Positions 16,674 to 24,905 of a stretch of DNA of 64,000 bases are shown one piece after another. Numbering within the stretch: the first letter of the stretch is position 1; each line of letters begins with the position of its first letter. The stretch is from contig NZ_VLKF01000001.1 in assembly GCF_007994135.1 (NCBI RefSeq), positions 3,100,001 to 3,164,000 on the forward strand. The letters run 5' to 3'. Under the pieces are notes generated by a model that was not told the origin of the DNA, did no database searches, and saw only the letters and a list, made by a program, of their open reading frames with translations. The position numbers were made by a program, and so were the translations under genes. The DNA is from Modestobacter roseus (GTDB taxonomy: Bacteria > Actinomycetota > Actinomycetes > Mycobacteriales > Geodermatophilaceae).

Positions 16674-18246
16674 CGGGTTCCTCCCAGAGGGCGGCGCGGG
16701 CCGCTCGTTCCATCCCCAGCTCCCGCAGCCGGGCGCGGCTCACCTTGCCGGTCAGCGACTGCGGCAGCTCGGGCACGACGTGCACCGCGACCGGCACCTT
16801 GAACCGCGCCAGCGACGCCGCGGCGTGCGCGCGCAGCTCCGCCTCGTCGACCTCGGCACCCGGCGCGGCCACCACGACGGCGTGCACCGCCTCCCCGGTC
16901 CGCGGGTCGGGCAGCCCGATGACCGCGCTCCGGGCGACCCCCGGGTGCGCGTCGAGCACCCGCTCGACCTCGCCCGGGTAGACGTTGAACCCGTTGACCA
17001 GCACCAGGTCGCGCCGGCGGTCGACCAGCACCAGGTCGCCGTCGACGTCGCGGTAGGCGATGTCGCCGGTGAGCAGCCAGCCCTGCGCGTCCGGGCCGTC
17101 GGCGCCGTCGGGCCAGTAGCCGCTGAACAGGTTGGGGCCGCGGGCGCAGATCTCCCCGGCCTCCTCCTGCTCGTCCTCCAGCCGGTCGTCCGAGGGGTCG
17201 TCACCGGCCGTCGGGCCACCCGCGGTGTCCCGCAGCCGCAGCTCGATCCCCGGCAGCGGTCCGCCGATGCGCCGGGGCACCGGCCGGCCGGTGACCAGCG
17301 TGCTGGCCAGCACGGGCCCGGCCTCGGTGAGCCCGTAGCCCTCCCAGACGGTGACCGCGGCCCGGTCCCGCATCGCGGTGAGCACCGCCGCCGCCAGCGG
17401 CGCGGACCCGGAGCTGGCCGTGCGGACGGCGGCGAAGGCCCGGCGGAGGACGGCGTCGGAGCCGGCGGCGTCCGCGGCCGCCAGCCAGGCCGCGTACATC
17501 GGTGGTGCCGCCGGGACGGTGGTGACCTCCTCCTCGGCCATCAGCCGGAGGGTGGCCAGCGGGTCGAACTCCTCGACCAGGACGGCGCAGGCGCCGGTGG
17601 CGGCGGCCAGCCCCCAGGCGCTGGTGAAGCCGTAGACGTGGAAGAGCGGGAGCGCGACCAGCACCCGGTCACCGGCGCGCACCGGCGGCGGGTCCAGGGC
17701 CAGGCACTGCCGCTGGTTGGCCAGCAGCGCTGCGTGGGTGAGCATCGCGCCCCGCGGCCGGCCGGTGGAGCCGCTGGTGTAGGCGAGCAGCGCCAGCGCG
17801 GCCGGGTCCTCGGGGTCGTCGGGAGCCGGGCCGTCGTCGTCCGGCGGCCCGGCCAGCACCGGCACCCCGGCCAGCTCCGGCCGCTCGGCGGTGGCCACCA
17901 GCAGCCGCGCGCCGGAGTCGGTGAGCAGGTGCGACACCTCGGGGTCGGTGTAGGCGGTGTTGACCGGGACGACGACCAGCCCGGCCCGCAGCGCGCCGGT
18001 GACCGCGACGACCCAGTCGACGCCGTTGCGCAGCTGCACCGCCACCCGGTCGCCGGTGGCCAGGCCCCGGGCGCGGTAGCCGGCGGCGGCCCGGTCGACG
18101 AGCGCGTCGAGCTCCGCCCAGGTCAGCCGGCGGTCCCCGTGCACCAGCGCCGGGGATCCGCCCGAGGTGGCGGCCGCGCGTCGCACCAGCGCGGCCAGGG
18201 ACCCCACCGGCGCGGTCGACGCCACCGGGGCGCCCTCTCCTGTCAC
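16666..18246 (-). CDS. AMP-dependent acyl-CoA synthetase/ligase
   Basis: A 526-residue ANL-superfamily enzyme. The P-loop is LLAYTSGSTGRPRGAMLTH near residue 165. YGLTEAGP and GWLLTGDIAYRDVDGDLVLVDR are the A4/A5 and hinge motifs, and the catalytic lysine is in LTGKVSRARLREL. It activates a carboxylic acid, probably a fatty acid, as acyl-AMP and then acyl-CoA. The substrate cannot be read from sequence. An Asp/Glu-rich insert (DDPSDDRLEDEQEEAGE) before the A5 region is unusual. GTG 18246 follows GGGAGGT by a few bases. Confidence 0.9.
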   Translation of the reverse strand: MTGEGAPVASTAPVGSLAALVRRAAATSGGSPALVHGDRRLTWAELDALVDRAAAGYRARGLATGDRVAVQLRNGVDWVVAVTGALRAGLVVVPVNTAYTDPEVSHLLTDSGARLLVATAERPELAGVPVLAGPPDDDGPAPDDPEDPAALALLAYTSGSTGRPRGAMLTHAALLANQRQCLALDPPPVRAGDRVLVALPLFHVYGFTSAWGLAAATGACAVLVEEFDPLATLRLMAEEEVTTVPAAPPMYAAWLAAADAAGSDAVLRRAFAAVRTASSGSAPLAAAVLTAMRDRAAVTVWEGYGLTEAGPVLASTLVTGRPVPRRIGGPLPGIELRLRDTAGGPTAGDDPSDDRLEDEQEEAGEICARGPNLFSGYWPDGADGPDAQGWLLTGDIAYRDVDGDLVLVDRRRDLVLVNGFNVYPGEVERVLDAHPGVARSAVIGLPDPRTGEAVHAVVVAAPGAEVDEAELRAHAAASLARFKVPVAVHVVPELPQSLTGKVSRARLRELGMERAARAALWEEPGD

Positions 18247-18392
18247 ACGGACCTCCCTGGACCCACGCACCGCCCCCGACCGGCGGCGACGACGCCATCG
18301 GGGCACGATGGTGTCATCCCGGTGAGCCGCCCGCAGCGGGTCGTGCCACGCCGGGCGAGCCGGCCGGACCAGGGGTGGAGGAGCTGCACGGC

Positions 18393-19120
18393 ATGACCCG
18401 CGCCCACCCGTCCGCGCCCGTCAGCGCGCTGCCCGGCGCCGGGCCGCGCCGCCGGTCGGTCCCCGCCCCCGGCCCGAGCCGCCCCTGGCGGGCGGCCCTC
18501 CGGTCGTCGTCGGCGAGGCGCCGGCGCCCCCCGTCGAGGACAGCGGGTCCGCGCCCGCCGGCCCGCACGCGGACCCGGACGAGGTCTGGGAGTTCGTCCG
18601 CCGGGCGCAGCAGGGCGACGCCGAGGGGTTCGGCCTGCTCTACGACCGGTACGTCGACGTGGTCTACCGCTTCCTGCTGCTCCGGGTGGGCGACCGGGCG
18701 ACCGCGGAGGACTTCACCAGCGAGACCTTCGTCCGCGCGCTGCGCCGGATCGACTCGCTCACCTTCCAGGGCCGCGACGTGGGTGCCTGGCTGGTCACGA
18801 TCGCCCGCAACATCGTGCTCGACCACGTGAAGAGCAGCCGCCACCGGCTGGAGGTCACCACCGCGGACATGCGCACCGCGGACCGGGCGACCGGGAGCCC
18901 GGAGGACACGGTCGTGCAGCGGCTCACGGACGCCGAGCTCGTCGCCTGCATGCAGCAGCTCTCCGCCGACCAGCGAGAGTGCCTGGAACTGCGCTTCCTC
19001 CAGGACCTCAGCGTCGCCGAGACCGCGGCCGCGATGGGCCGGAAGGACGGCGCGATCAAGGCGCTGCAGCACCGCGCGGTCCGCCGGCTCGCCGCGTTGG
19101 TGCCCCCGGGACTGCGGTGA
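18393..19120 (+). CDS. bldN: BldN-family ECF sigma factor, N-terminal frame break
   Basis: The conserved part reads EVWEFVRRAQQGDAEGFGLL, then region 2 (VVYRFLLLRVGDRATAEDFT, RNIVLDHVKSSRHRLEVTTA) and region 4 (LSADQRECLELRFLQDLSVA... KALQHRAVRRLAAL). This is the BldN type of ECF sigma factor, and the RsbN-like gene follows as in Streptomyces. BldN has an N-terminal pro-sequence; here about 85 proline/alanine-rich residues precede region 2. That stretch contains no in-frame ATG, GTG or TTG before GTG 18659. The likely start, ATG 18393 with GGAGGAG upstream, reads MTRAHPSAPVSALPGAG and is one base out of frame. A missing base near 18460-18485 would join them. As written only 18659-19120 is continuous from a start. 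Confidence 0.8.
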
Positions 19121-19235
19121 CCCCTGTGACCGTGCGGCCGCGCTGCGTAACGCCGGGCCCGGCCCGGTCGTTGCCTGGGTGGGGACGGCGCACCGATCGG
19201 CGGAGCGCGACCCGGGAGGTCCGCGGAGGGCGACG

Positions 19236-20393
19236 GTGACGGTGCAGCAGGACGACGCGACGGGCGCCGTCCGCCGTACCGCCGGCCCGCCCCCCAAGGC
19301 CCTGCCCTTCACCCCGGAGGACCTGGTGCTCGCCCGGCTGGAGGGGCTGCCGGCGGAGCACGCCGCCCGGCCCGACCCGGTGTTCCGCGCGACGACCCGG
19401 ACCCGGCTGGTCGCGATGGCCGCCGTGCGGGAGCCCGTGACGCGACGGTGGGGCTCCCGGCGCGCGGGCGCCTCCCCCTGGCGGGGCCGGATCACCGCCG
19501 GCCTGGCCGGCGCCACCCTCACCGTCGGTGCGCTCGGGGGCCTGCTGGCCGCCGCCCAGGGCGCCGCCCCCGGCGACCTGCTCTACCAGGTCAAGCGCGG
19601 CGGCGAGGCGACCCAGCTGGTGCTCGCCGGCGACAGCAGCCGGGGGGCGACGCTGCTGGCGTTCGCCAGCGCCCGGCTCGGGGAGCTCAACGAGCTGGCC
19701 GCCGCCGGCAACGGCGCACCCGTGGTCGAGACGTTGCGCACCATGGACCGGCAGACCACCGACGGCGCCGCCTGGCTCACCGCCCGCGCGGTCGCCGACG
19801 ACGACGCGGCCGCGTTGCGCGCGCTCACCAGCTGGACCGCCGGGCAGCGCGCCGGGCTGGACGCGCTCGCCGACGACGTCCCGCCCGGCGCCGACGGGGC
19901 ACTGGACAGCTCCCGCGAGCTGGTCGCCGCCGTCGCCGACCGCGCCGACGCACTGGGCACCGCCCTCGACTGCCCCGGCGGGCCGGCGGTCGCGGCCGGC
20001 GACGAGCTCGGCCCGCTCCCCGCACCGTGCCCGGCCGGCGCGGCGACGGCGCAGGAGTCCGCGGGCGGTGCACCCTCGCCCTCCCCGACCGGGTCGGACA
20101 CCGAGCCCGCGGCGCCGGGCCGCGTCGCGCCACCGGTCGCCTCCGGGGCGACATCCACACCGCCGCCCGCCCCGGCCGAGGCCGGGGCAGCAGCCCCCGC
20201 GCCGGCACCGACCCCTGCTCCGGCCCCGCCGCCTGCTCCCGCCGTCCGGCCCGAGCCGGCCGCCCCGGCGCCGGCCGCCACCGCGACGCCGTCCCGGCCG
20301 CGGGTGGTCGTCGAGCTGCCGCCCGTCGTCCCGGGCCTGCGGGTGTGCCTGCCGCCGGTGATCTCGCTCGACTGCCGACCTGCCGCCGACTGA
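19236..20393 (+). CDS. rsbN: RsbN-like anti-sigma factor (DUF5667 type)
   Basis: A 385-residue protein with a cytoplasmic N-terminus (FTPEDLVLARLEGLPAEHAA, TRTRLVAMAAVREP). One membrane span (ITAGLAGATLTVGALGGLLA) lies near residue 95, followed by an extracytoplasmic helical domain with GDLLYQVKRGGEATQL and a long Pro/Ala tail ending in a two-cysteine segment (LRVCLPPVISLDCR). Layout, the LYxxKR motif after the span and position directly after the BldN-type sigma gene match RsbN, which holds sigma-BldN inactive at the membrane. GTG 19236 has GGAGGG five bases upstream. The external signal is unknown. Confidence 0.82.
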   Translation: MTVQQDDATGAVRRTAGPPPKALPFTPEDLVLARLEGLPAEHAARPDPVFRATTRTRLVAMAAVREPVTRRWGSRRAGASPWRGRITAGLAGATLTVGALGGLLAAAQGAAPGDLLYQVKRGGEATQLVLAGDSSRGATLLAFASARLGELNELAAAGNGAPVVETLRTMDRQTTDGAAWLTARAVADDDAAALRALTSWTAGQRAGLDALADDVPPGADGALDSSRELVAAVADRADALGTALDCPGGPAVAAGDELGPLPAPCPAGAATAQESAGGAPSPSPTGSDTEPAAPGRVAPPVASGATSTPPPAPAEAGAAAPAPAPTPAPAPPPAPAVRPEPAAPAPAATATPSRPRVVVELPPVVPGLRVCLPPVISLDCRPAAD

Positions 20394-20452
20394 GCGGTCC
20401 GGCTCGCTAGGGTCGGGTGCCCAGTGCAACCCCGACCGGGAGGTGACCCGTC

Positions 20453-21364
20453 GTGCGAGTTCCCTTCCGCGGGCGGGGTGCGCGCCTCCCCGGCGGGCTG
20501 GCCGACGAGGAGACCCGCGCGCTCGTCGCCGGCACCGCGTCCGCCGAGGCCGCCGAGACGACACCGGCGCCGGTCCCGCACCCGGACCCGACGGGCGCGG
20601 CGTTCTTCGACGTCGACAACACGATGATGATGGGCGCCTCGCTGTTCTGGTTCGCCCGCGGTCTGGCCGCCCGCAAGTACTTCACCAGCCGCGACGTGGC
20701 CTCCTTCATCTGGCAGCAGGCGAAGTTCCGGATCGCGGGCAGCGAGAGCAGCATCGACATGCACACCGTCCGGGACAACGCGCTCGCCTTCGTCGCGGGC
20801 CGGCCGGTCGAGGAGATCAAGCAGGCCAGCGAGGAGATCTACGACGAGCTGATGGCCGACCGGATCTGGTCGGGCACCCGGCTGCTCGCCCAGCAGCACC
20901 TGGACGCGGGGCAGCGGGTCTGGCTGGTCACCGCCACCCCGGTGGAGCTCGCCTCGATCATCGCCCACCGGCTCGGGCTCACCGGCGCGCTGGGCACGGT
21001 GGCGGAGGTGGTCGACGACCGGTTCACCGGGCGACTGGTCGGTGAGCTGATGCACGGCGACGCCAAGGCTCAGGCGGTGCGGGTGCTGGCCGAACGCGAG
21101 GGCCTCGACCTGACCCGTTGCACCGCCTACAGCGACTCCAGCAACGACCTGCCGATGCTCAGCCTGGTCGGCACGGCGGTCGCGGTGAACCCCGACTCGG
21201 AGCTGCGCGCCATCGCCCGCTCCCGCGGCTGGACGATCAAGGACTTCCGCACCGGGCGGAAGGCGGCCAAGATCGGCGTCCCCACGGTCGGCGCGGCAGC
21301 GGTCTCCGGCGGCGTGGTCGGCGGGCTGGTCGCACTCCGGCGCCGCAACCGCTGGCCGTTCTAG
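20453..21364 (+). CDS. HAD-IB family phosphatase (SerB-like)
   Basis: A 303-residue HAD-superfamily hydrolase of the IB subfamily. Motif I is [12 protein letters not shown] (nucleophile aspartate near residue 53), motif II is LVTATPVEL, motif III has the lysine in [11 protein letters not shown], and motif IV is [12 protein letters not shown]. The C-terminus is hydrophobic then basic ([20 protein letters not shown]), suggesting membrane anchoring. The substrate is uncertain; phosphoserine or a lysophospholipid-type phosphomonoester are possible. GTG 20453 follows GGGAGGTG. The stop overlaps the convergent gene's stop in a CTAG. Confidence 0.88.
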   Translation: MRVPFRGRGARLPGGLADEETRALVAGTASAEAAETTPAPVPHPDPTGAAFFDVDNTMMMGASLFWFARGLAARKYFTSRDVASFIWQQAKFRIAGSESSIDMHTVRDNALAFVAGRPVEEIKQASEEIYDELMADRIWSGTRLLAQQHLDAGQRVWLVTATPVELASIIAHRLGLTGALGTVAEVVDDRFTGRLVGELMHGDAKAQAVRVLAEREGLDLTRCTAYSDSSNDLPMLSLVGTAVAVNPDSELRAIARSRGWTIKDFRTGRKAAKIGVPTVGAAAVSGGVVGGLVALRRRNRWPF

Positions 21365-21636
21365 CCGCCGGCGGTCGCCAGTCCGCCGCCCGCGCCGTCC
21401 TGGCGCAGCGGGTCGACGAGCATCATCCGCAGCAGCGTCTGCTCCCAGGCCGTCCGCACGGCGCAGGGCTGGTCGGCGAGAGCGCCCGGTGCCGACACGC
21501 GGACGCCGCGCACGTCGTCCACCACCGCGTCGAAGGCCAACCGGAACACCAGGTCACTGGCCTGGTCCGCGGACAGGCCGGCGCCCAGCAGCGGCTCCAG
21601 CACCCAGCCCAGACCGTGCTCCTCGACGTCCACCAC
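21361..21636 (-). CDS. Hypothetical protein, about 91 residues
   Basis: The frame reads [20 protein letters not shown], then [20 protein letters not shown] and [18 protein letters not shown]. It has amphipathic helical character and balanced composition, unlike the shadow frames around it. The start is unclear (GTG 21636 or GTG 21633; no good ribosome-binding site). It ends convergently with the HAD phosphatase gene, the two stops sharing CTAG. I do not recognise a family. About 85 bases upstream, before the acyltransferase end, hold nothing I can name. Confidence 0.5.
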   Translation of the reverse strand: MVDVEEHGLGWVLEPLLGAGLSADQASDLVFRLAFDAVVDDVRGVRVSAPGALADQPCAVRTAWEQTLLRMMLVDPLRQDGAGGGLATAGG

Positions 21637-21720
21637 GAACGGTCTTCGCGTCGGCCACCCCGTTCGGATGCACCGCGGGGCCGACGTCCCGTGTTCGTCG
21701 GCGGGTGGTGCGGCCGGCGC

Positions 21721-22626
21721 TCAGCTGAAGACGCTGCGGCGCTGCAGGAGGAGCCGGTAGATGGAGTGCTGGATCGTCTCCCGCACCTGGTCGGTGAGGT
21801 TGAAGACGATCATCGGGTCGTCGGCGGCGGCCGGTCCGTAGGACGCGGTCTCGATCGGCTCGCCGAAGGCGATGAACCACTTCGACGGCAGCGGCACCGC
21901 GCCCAGCGGCCCCAGCAGCGGGAAGGTCGGCGTGATCGGGAAGTAGGGCAGCCCGAGCAGCCGGGCGGCGGCCTTCGCGTTGCCGAGCATCGGGTAGATC
22001 TCCTCGGCGCCGACGATCGCGCACGGCACGATCGGCACCCCGGTGCGCAGCGCGGCGCTGACGAACCCGCCACGGCCGAACCGCTGCAGCGTGTACCGCT
22101 CGCTGAACGGCTTGCCCACGCCCTTGAAGCCCTCGGGGAAGACGCCCACCAGCTCCCCGGCCGACAGCAGCCGCTCGGCGTCCTCGTTGCACGCCAGCGT
22201 CGTGCCGAGCTTGCGCGCCAGCGCGCCGATGAACGGCACCTGGAAGACGAGGTCGGCGCCGAGCAGACGCAGCCGACGTCCGGCCGGATGGTGGTCGCGC
22301 AGCGCGACGGTCTCCATCAGCGCGTCGACCGGGACGGTGCCGGAGTGGTTGGCGACCACCAGCGCGCCGCCGGTGTCCGGCACGTTCTCCAGCCCCTGCA
22401 CCTCGACCCGGAACCAGCGCTCGAACCACGGCCGCAGCAGCGGGAGGAACAGGTGGTCGGTCAGGTCGGGGTCGAAGCCGAACTCGTCGGTGTCGTACTC
22501 GCCGGTCAGCCGGCGCCGCAGGAAGTCCAGGCCGGCAGCGACCTCCGCGTCCCAGCCGGGCTGCGCGGCGGGCGGCGGGAGGGGCTCGTCGTCGGGGCGG
22601 AGTGGGATGACCTGGGCCTCAGGCAT
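21721..22626 (-). CDS. 1-acyl-sn-glycerol-3-phosphate acyltransferase-like protein
   Basis: A 301-residue PlsC-family protein. The acceptor motif is VVANHSGTVPVDALM near residue 95, the second block is GVFPEGFKGVGKPFSERY, and VPIVPCAIVGAEEIYPML is the usual third block. It probably transfers an acyl group to a lysophospholipid or glycolipid at the membrane; the acceptor is not known. ATG 22626 overlaps the 3' end of the epimerase gene by 8 bases. The pair epimerase-acyltransferase is conserved next to bldN in actinobacteria, and their joint role is unresolved. Confidence 0.88.
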   Translation of the reverse strand: MPEAQVIPLRPDDEPLPPPAAQPGWDAEVAAGLDFLRRRLTGEYDTDEFGFDPDLTDHLFLPLLRPWFERWFRVEVQGLENVPDTGGALVVANHSGTVPVDALMETVALRDHHPAGRRLRLLGADLVFQVPFIGALARKLGTTLACNEDAERLLSAGELVGVFPEGFKGVGKPFSERYTLQRFGRGGFVSAALRTGVPIVPCAIVGAEEIYPMLGNAKAAARLLGLPYFPITPTFPLLGPLGAVPLPSKWFIAFGEPIETASYGPAAADDPMIVFNLTDQVRETIQHSIYRLLLQRRSVFS

Positions 22627-23737
22627 CGTGCACCGCCCGCAGGCCGGGCACCGACGGCGCGGGACGCCGGCGCGGGGTGCACAGGCTGGAGGCGGTGGTC
22701 AGCCCACCGGCGAGCCGGCCCACGGCCGTGCGCACCCCGCCGGTCACCCCCGCCACCAGCTGGGGGTCCACCACCGGGGGGAGGGTGCGGCCGTAGTCGG
22801 CCAGCGCCTCGGCGGTCGTGTAGTGCGGCGAGTACCCGAAGTCCTCGCGCAGCACGCGGGTGTCGACGACCCGGCCGAAGTTGAGGAAGCGCATCTGCTC
22901 CGGGGACCAGTCGACGAGTCCGGGGCGACGGGTGAGCCGGCCGAGCGACCCCATCGCGGCCTCGGGCAGCGGCAGCTGCACCCGGCCCAGCCGGCGGATG
23001 GCCTGGGAGAGCAGCACGGTGCCCTGGGCGCCGACGTTGACCGTGCCGACGAAGTCGCCGGTGGCCGCGCGGGCCAGCACCGCCACGGCGTCGTCCTCGT
23101 GGAGGAGCTGCACCCGGGCGTCGTAGCCGAGGGCGGTGGGGATCACCGGCATCCGGAAGAACCCGGACAGCAGGGAGTCGATGCGGGGGCCGATGAGGTT
23201 CGTGAACCGCAGCACGGCCACGCCCACGTCGGGGCGGCGCCGGGCGAAGGACCGGACGTAGCCCTCGATGTCCAGGCTGTCCTTGGCGAAGCCCCCACCG
23301 GGGACCCGCCGCGCCTGCATCGTCTCGGAGAACACCGCCGGGTCGCGGGGGCTGGCCCCGTAGACCGCGCTGGTGGACTTGAGCACCAGCCGGCGCACCC
23401 GCGGCGACCGCTGGCAGGCGGCCAGCAGCTGCATGGAGCCGATGACGTTGAGCTCCTTCATCGACACCCGCCCACCGGCGCTGGCCGGGGTCGCGCTGAT
23501 GTTCATGTGGACCACGGTGTCCACCGCGGCCGACTCGATCACCTTCCCGATCAACGGGTTGCGGATGTCGGCGCGGACGAACTCGGTCCGCCCGAGGCGA
23601 CGGAGCACCTCGGGGGCCGGGGGGACGGTGTCCACCCCGATGACCCGGTCGATGCCCGGGTCGGCTGCGAGCTCGGCCGCCAGCGCGCCGCCCAGCCACC
23701 GGCTCACACCGGTGACGAGGACGACCGCGGGCGGCAC
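22619..23737 (-). CDS. NAD-dependent epimerase/dehydratase family protein
   Basis: A 372-residue extended short-chain dehydrogenase-like protein with a modified nucleotide-binding loop (VVLVTGVSRWLGGALAAEL). DADIRNP-type aspartates appear as VRADIRNPLI, and VLKSTSAVYGASPRDP comes near residue 115. The classical YxxxK tyrosine-lysine pair is not obvious, so catalysis is uncertain. GTG 23737 was chosen because the next upstream codons run into the bS22 gene. It lies 10 bases after bS22 and overlaps the acyltransferase gene. Confidence 0.85.
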   Translation of the reverse strand: MPPAVVLVTGVSRWLGGALAAELAADPGIDRVIGVDTVPPAPEVLRRLGRTEFVRADIRNPLIGKVIESAAVDTVVHMNISATPASAGGRVSMKELNVIGSMQLLAACQRSPRVRRLVLKSTSAVYGASPRDPAVFSETMQARRVPGGGFAKDSLDIEGYVRSFARRRPDVGVAVLRFTNLIGPRIDSLLSGFFRMPVIPTALGYDARVQLLHEDDAVAVLARAATGDFVGTVNVGAQGTVLLSQAIRRLGRVQLPLPEAAMGSLGRLTRRPGLVDWSPEQMRFLNFGRVVDTRVLREDFGYSPHYTTAEALADYGRTLPPVVDPQLVAGVTGGVRTAVGRLAGGLTTASSLCTPRRRPAPSVPGLRAVHDA

Positions 23738-23747
23738 GAGCGTCAGC

Positions 23748-23846
23748 TCACTTCTTGTTGCGGCGCTGCACGCGGGTCTTCTTGAGCAGCTTGCGGTGCT
23801 TCTTCTTCGCCATCCGCTTGCGGCGCTTCTTGATGACCGAACCCAT
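23748..23846 (-). CDS. Small ribosomal protein bS22 (AURKAIP1/COX24 domain)
   Basis: A 32-residue, extremely basic peptide: it begins [20 protein letters not shown] and ends TRVQRRNKK, 18 of 32 residues being Lys or Arg. This is the actinobacterial bS22 protein first seen on mycobacterial 30S subunits, usually annotated as AURKAIP1/COX24 domain protein. It starts at ATG 23846, with GGAGCAGG shortly upstream on the minus strand. The codon use (AAG, CGC) is typical of the genome. It is followed at 10 bases by the epimerase gene. Confidence 0.93.
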   Translation of the reverse strand: MGSVIKKRRKRMAKKKHRKLLKKTRVQRRNKK

Positions 23847-24056
23847 GTCCTGCTCCCGACGTCGTGGTCACGCGGCGCCGGGGGCGGTGACCGGGTGGTC
23901 ACGCGGTTCCTTGTCCGGGCACCGTGCGAGGTGTTCAGCTCCAGCGCGGGCCACCCCCGTGCGGGGGTGGCACCGCTCAGCGCCCGAGACTACCTGGTGC
24001 CGTTCCGGGACGGCCGCCTCGCAGGGACACGCCCTGAGCAGGTGACCGGGTGGAAC

Positions 24057-24104
24057 GGCCGCCTCGCAGGGACCCCCGAGCGTGCGAGGGGGGCGAGGCG
24101 GTCC
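24057..24104 (-). terminator. Terminator hairpin of the HTH gene
   Basis: Outer arms GGCCGCCTCG and CGAGGCGGTCC flank an inner CCCCCGAG/GAGGGGG pairing with a short loop. The hairpin lies 5 bases beyond the HTH gene stop (24109). A second copy of the left arm and adjoining bases occurs upstream at 24011-24030. The gap 23847-24056 otherwise holds no gene I can support. Confidence 0.7.
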
Positions 24105-24108
24105 TTCG

Positions 24109-24465
24109 TCAGGCGATGTCGGTGTAGGCGTCGCGCAGGTAGTCGTGCACGGCGCGCTCGGGCACCCGGAAGGAGCGGCCGACGCGGACGGCGGAGAGCT
24201 CGCCGCCGTGCACGAGGCGGTAGACGGTCATCTTCGAGACGCGCATGAGAGCGGCGACCTCGGCGACGGTCAGGAAGGCGACCGCGGCGCGGGGGGCCGG
24301 GACGGCGCCGGGGCGGCCGACCGGCGCGGCGGCCGGGTGGGCGGCCGGGACCGGACGCGACATGGCGGCGGCGGACATCGGCCGGCCCATCGGTCGCGGC
24401 GCCGGGACACCCGGGCGGGAGGTCTGCTGGAGCGGTGCGCGCTGGGGCATGGTCACGTCGATCAT
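24109..24465 (-). CDS. Excisionase-like helix-turn-helix DNA-binding protein
   Basis: A protein of 113-118 residues. The N-terminal half is Pro/Ala-rich and unstructured. The C-terminal half is a MerR/excisionase HTH reading VAFLTVAEVAALMRVSKMTV, then VGRSFRVPERAVHDYLRDAY. The domain is highly conserved in actinobacteria next to bS22 and the epimerase gene, and is thought to be a small DNA-binding regulator. It is not BldC, whose helix sequence differs. Possible starts are ATG 24465, GTG 24456 (GGAG nine bases upstream) and ATG 24450. The long palindrome-rich leader upstream (24466-24905) suggests regulation. Confidence 0.88.
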   Translation of the reverse strand: MIDVTMPQRAPLQQTSRPGVPAPRPMGRPMSAAAMSRPVPAAHPAAAPVGRPGAVPAPRAAVAFLTVAEVAALMRVSKMTVYRLVHGGELSAVRVGRSFRVPERAVHDYLRDAYTDIA

Positions 24466-24905
24466 CTCCGGTATCAGCACATCTTCGCGGCCACCGGCTT
24501 CCCCACCGGCGAACAGAACGCTCATGTGCTGGCACTGACAGTAAGGGGACCTGTGGGACAGAAGCGATGGGTGAAACGAACAGGCGGACCGGTCCGTCCT
24601 GGGCACAAGTGGACAGAGACAACGCGTGACACACCCGTCACGGCGTGTTGTCCCCAAGTCGACTCGCCCCGACGACCCCGCTGTCCACAGAATCTGTGGA
24701 AAACCACACCGGTGTGATTCGGATCGGGAAACAGCGGACAGCTCGGCTGGGGACCGCCCTGGGGAGCCGCTGTGGGGAGTGCGCAACCGGATGGGGCACC
24801 GACGGGCGTCCCGCGGACGACCGACCGTCGGGTCCTGGTGGGCACATGTCGACACCACCTGTCGCCATGTCGACGTCGACATGGCGACTCGACGCCCGGC
24901 CCGGC
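24466..24905. other. 440-nt intergenic region rich in palindromes
   Basis: No credible gene. Visible inverted repeats are CGTGAC/GTCACG spaced by 6 (24625-24642), TCCACAGAATCTGTGGA (24684-24700), CACACCGGTGTG (24704-24715), and a perfect 28-bp palindrome at 24861-24888 built from GTCGCCATGTCGAC and its complement. The last lies 18 bases past the proC stop and may be its terminator. The others lie upstream of the HTH gene and could be operators. The base composition is less GC-rich than the flanking genes. Confidence 0.6.

Noticed and set aside
24109-24465. HTH gene considered as bldC
   Set aside because: The helix sequence (LTVAEVAALMRVSKMTVYRL) differs from BldC and matches the excisionase-like protein found beside bS22.
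24684-24700. TCCACAGAATCTGTGGA considered as DnaA boxes or a replication origin
   Set aside because: A single inverted pair, no AT-rich unwinding region, no dnaA, dnaN or rpmH nearby.
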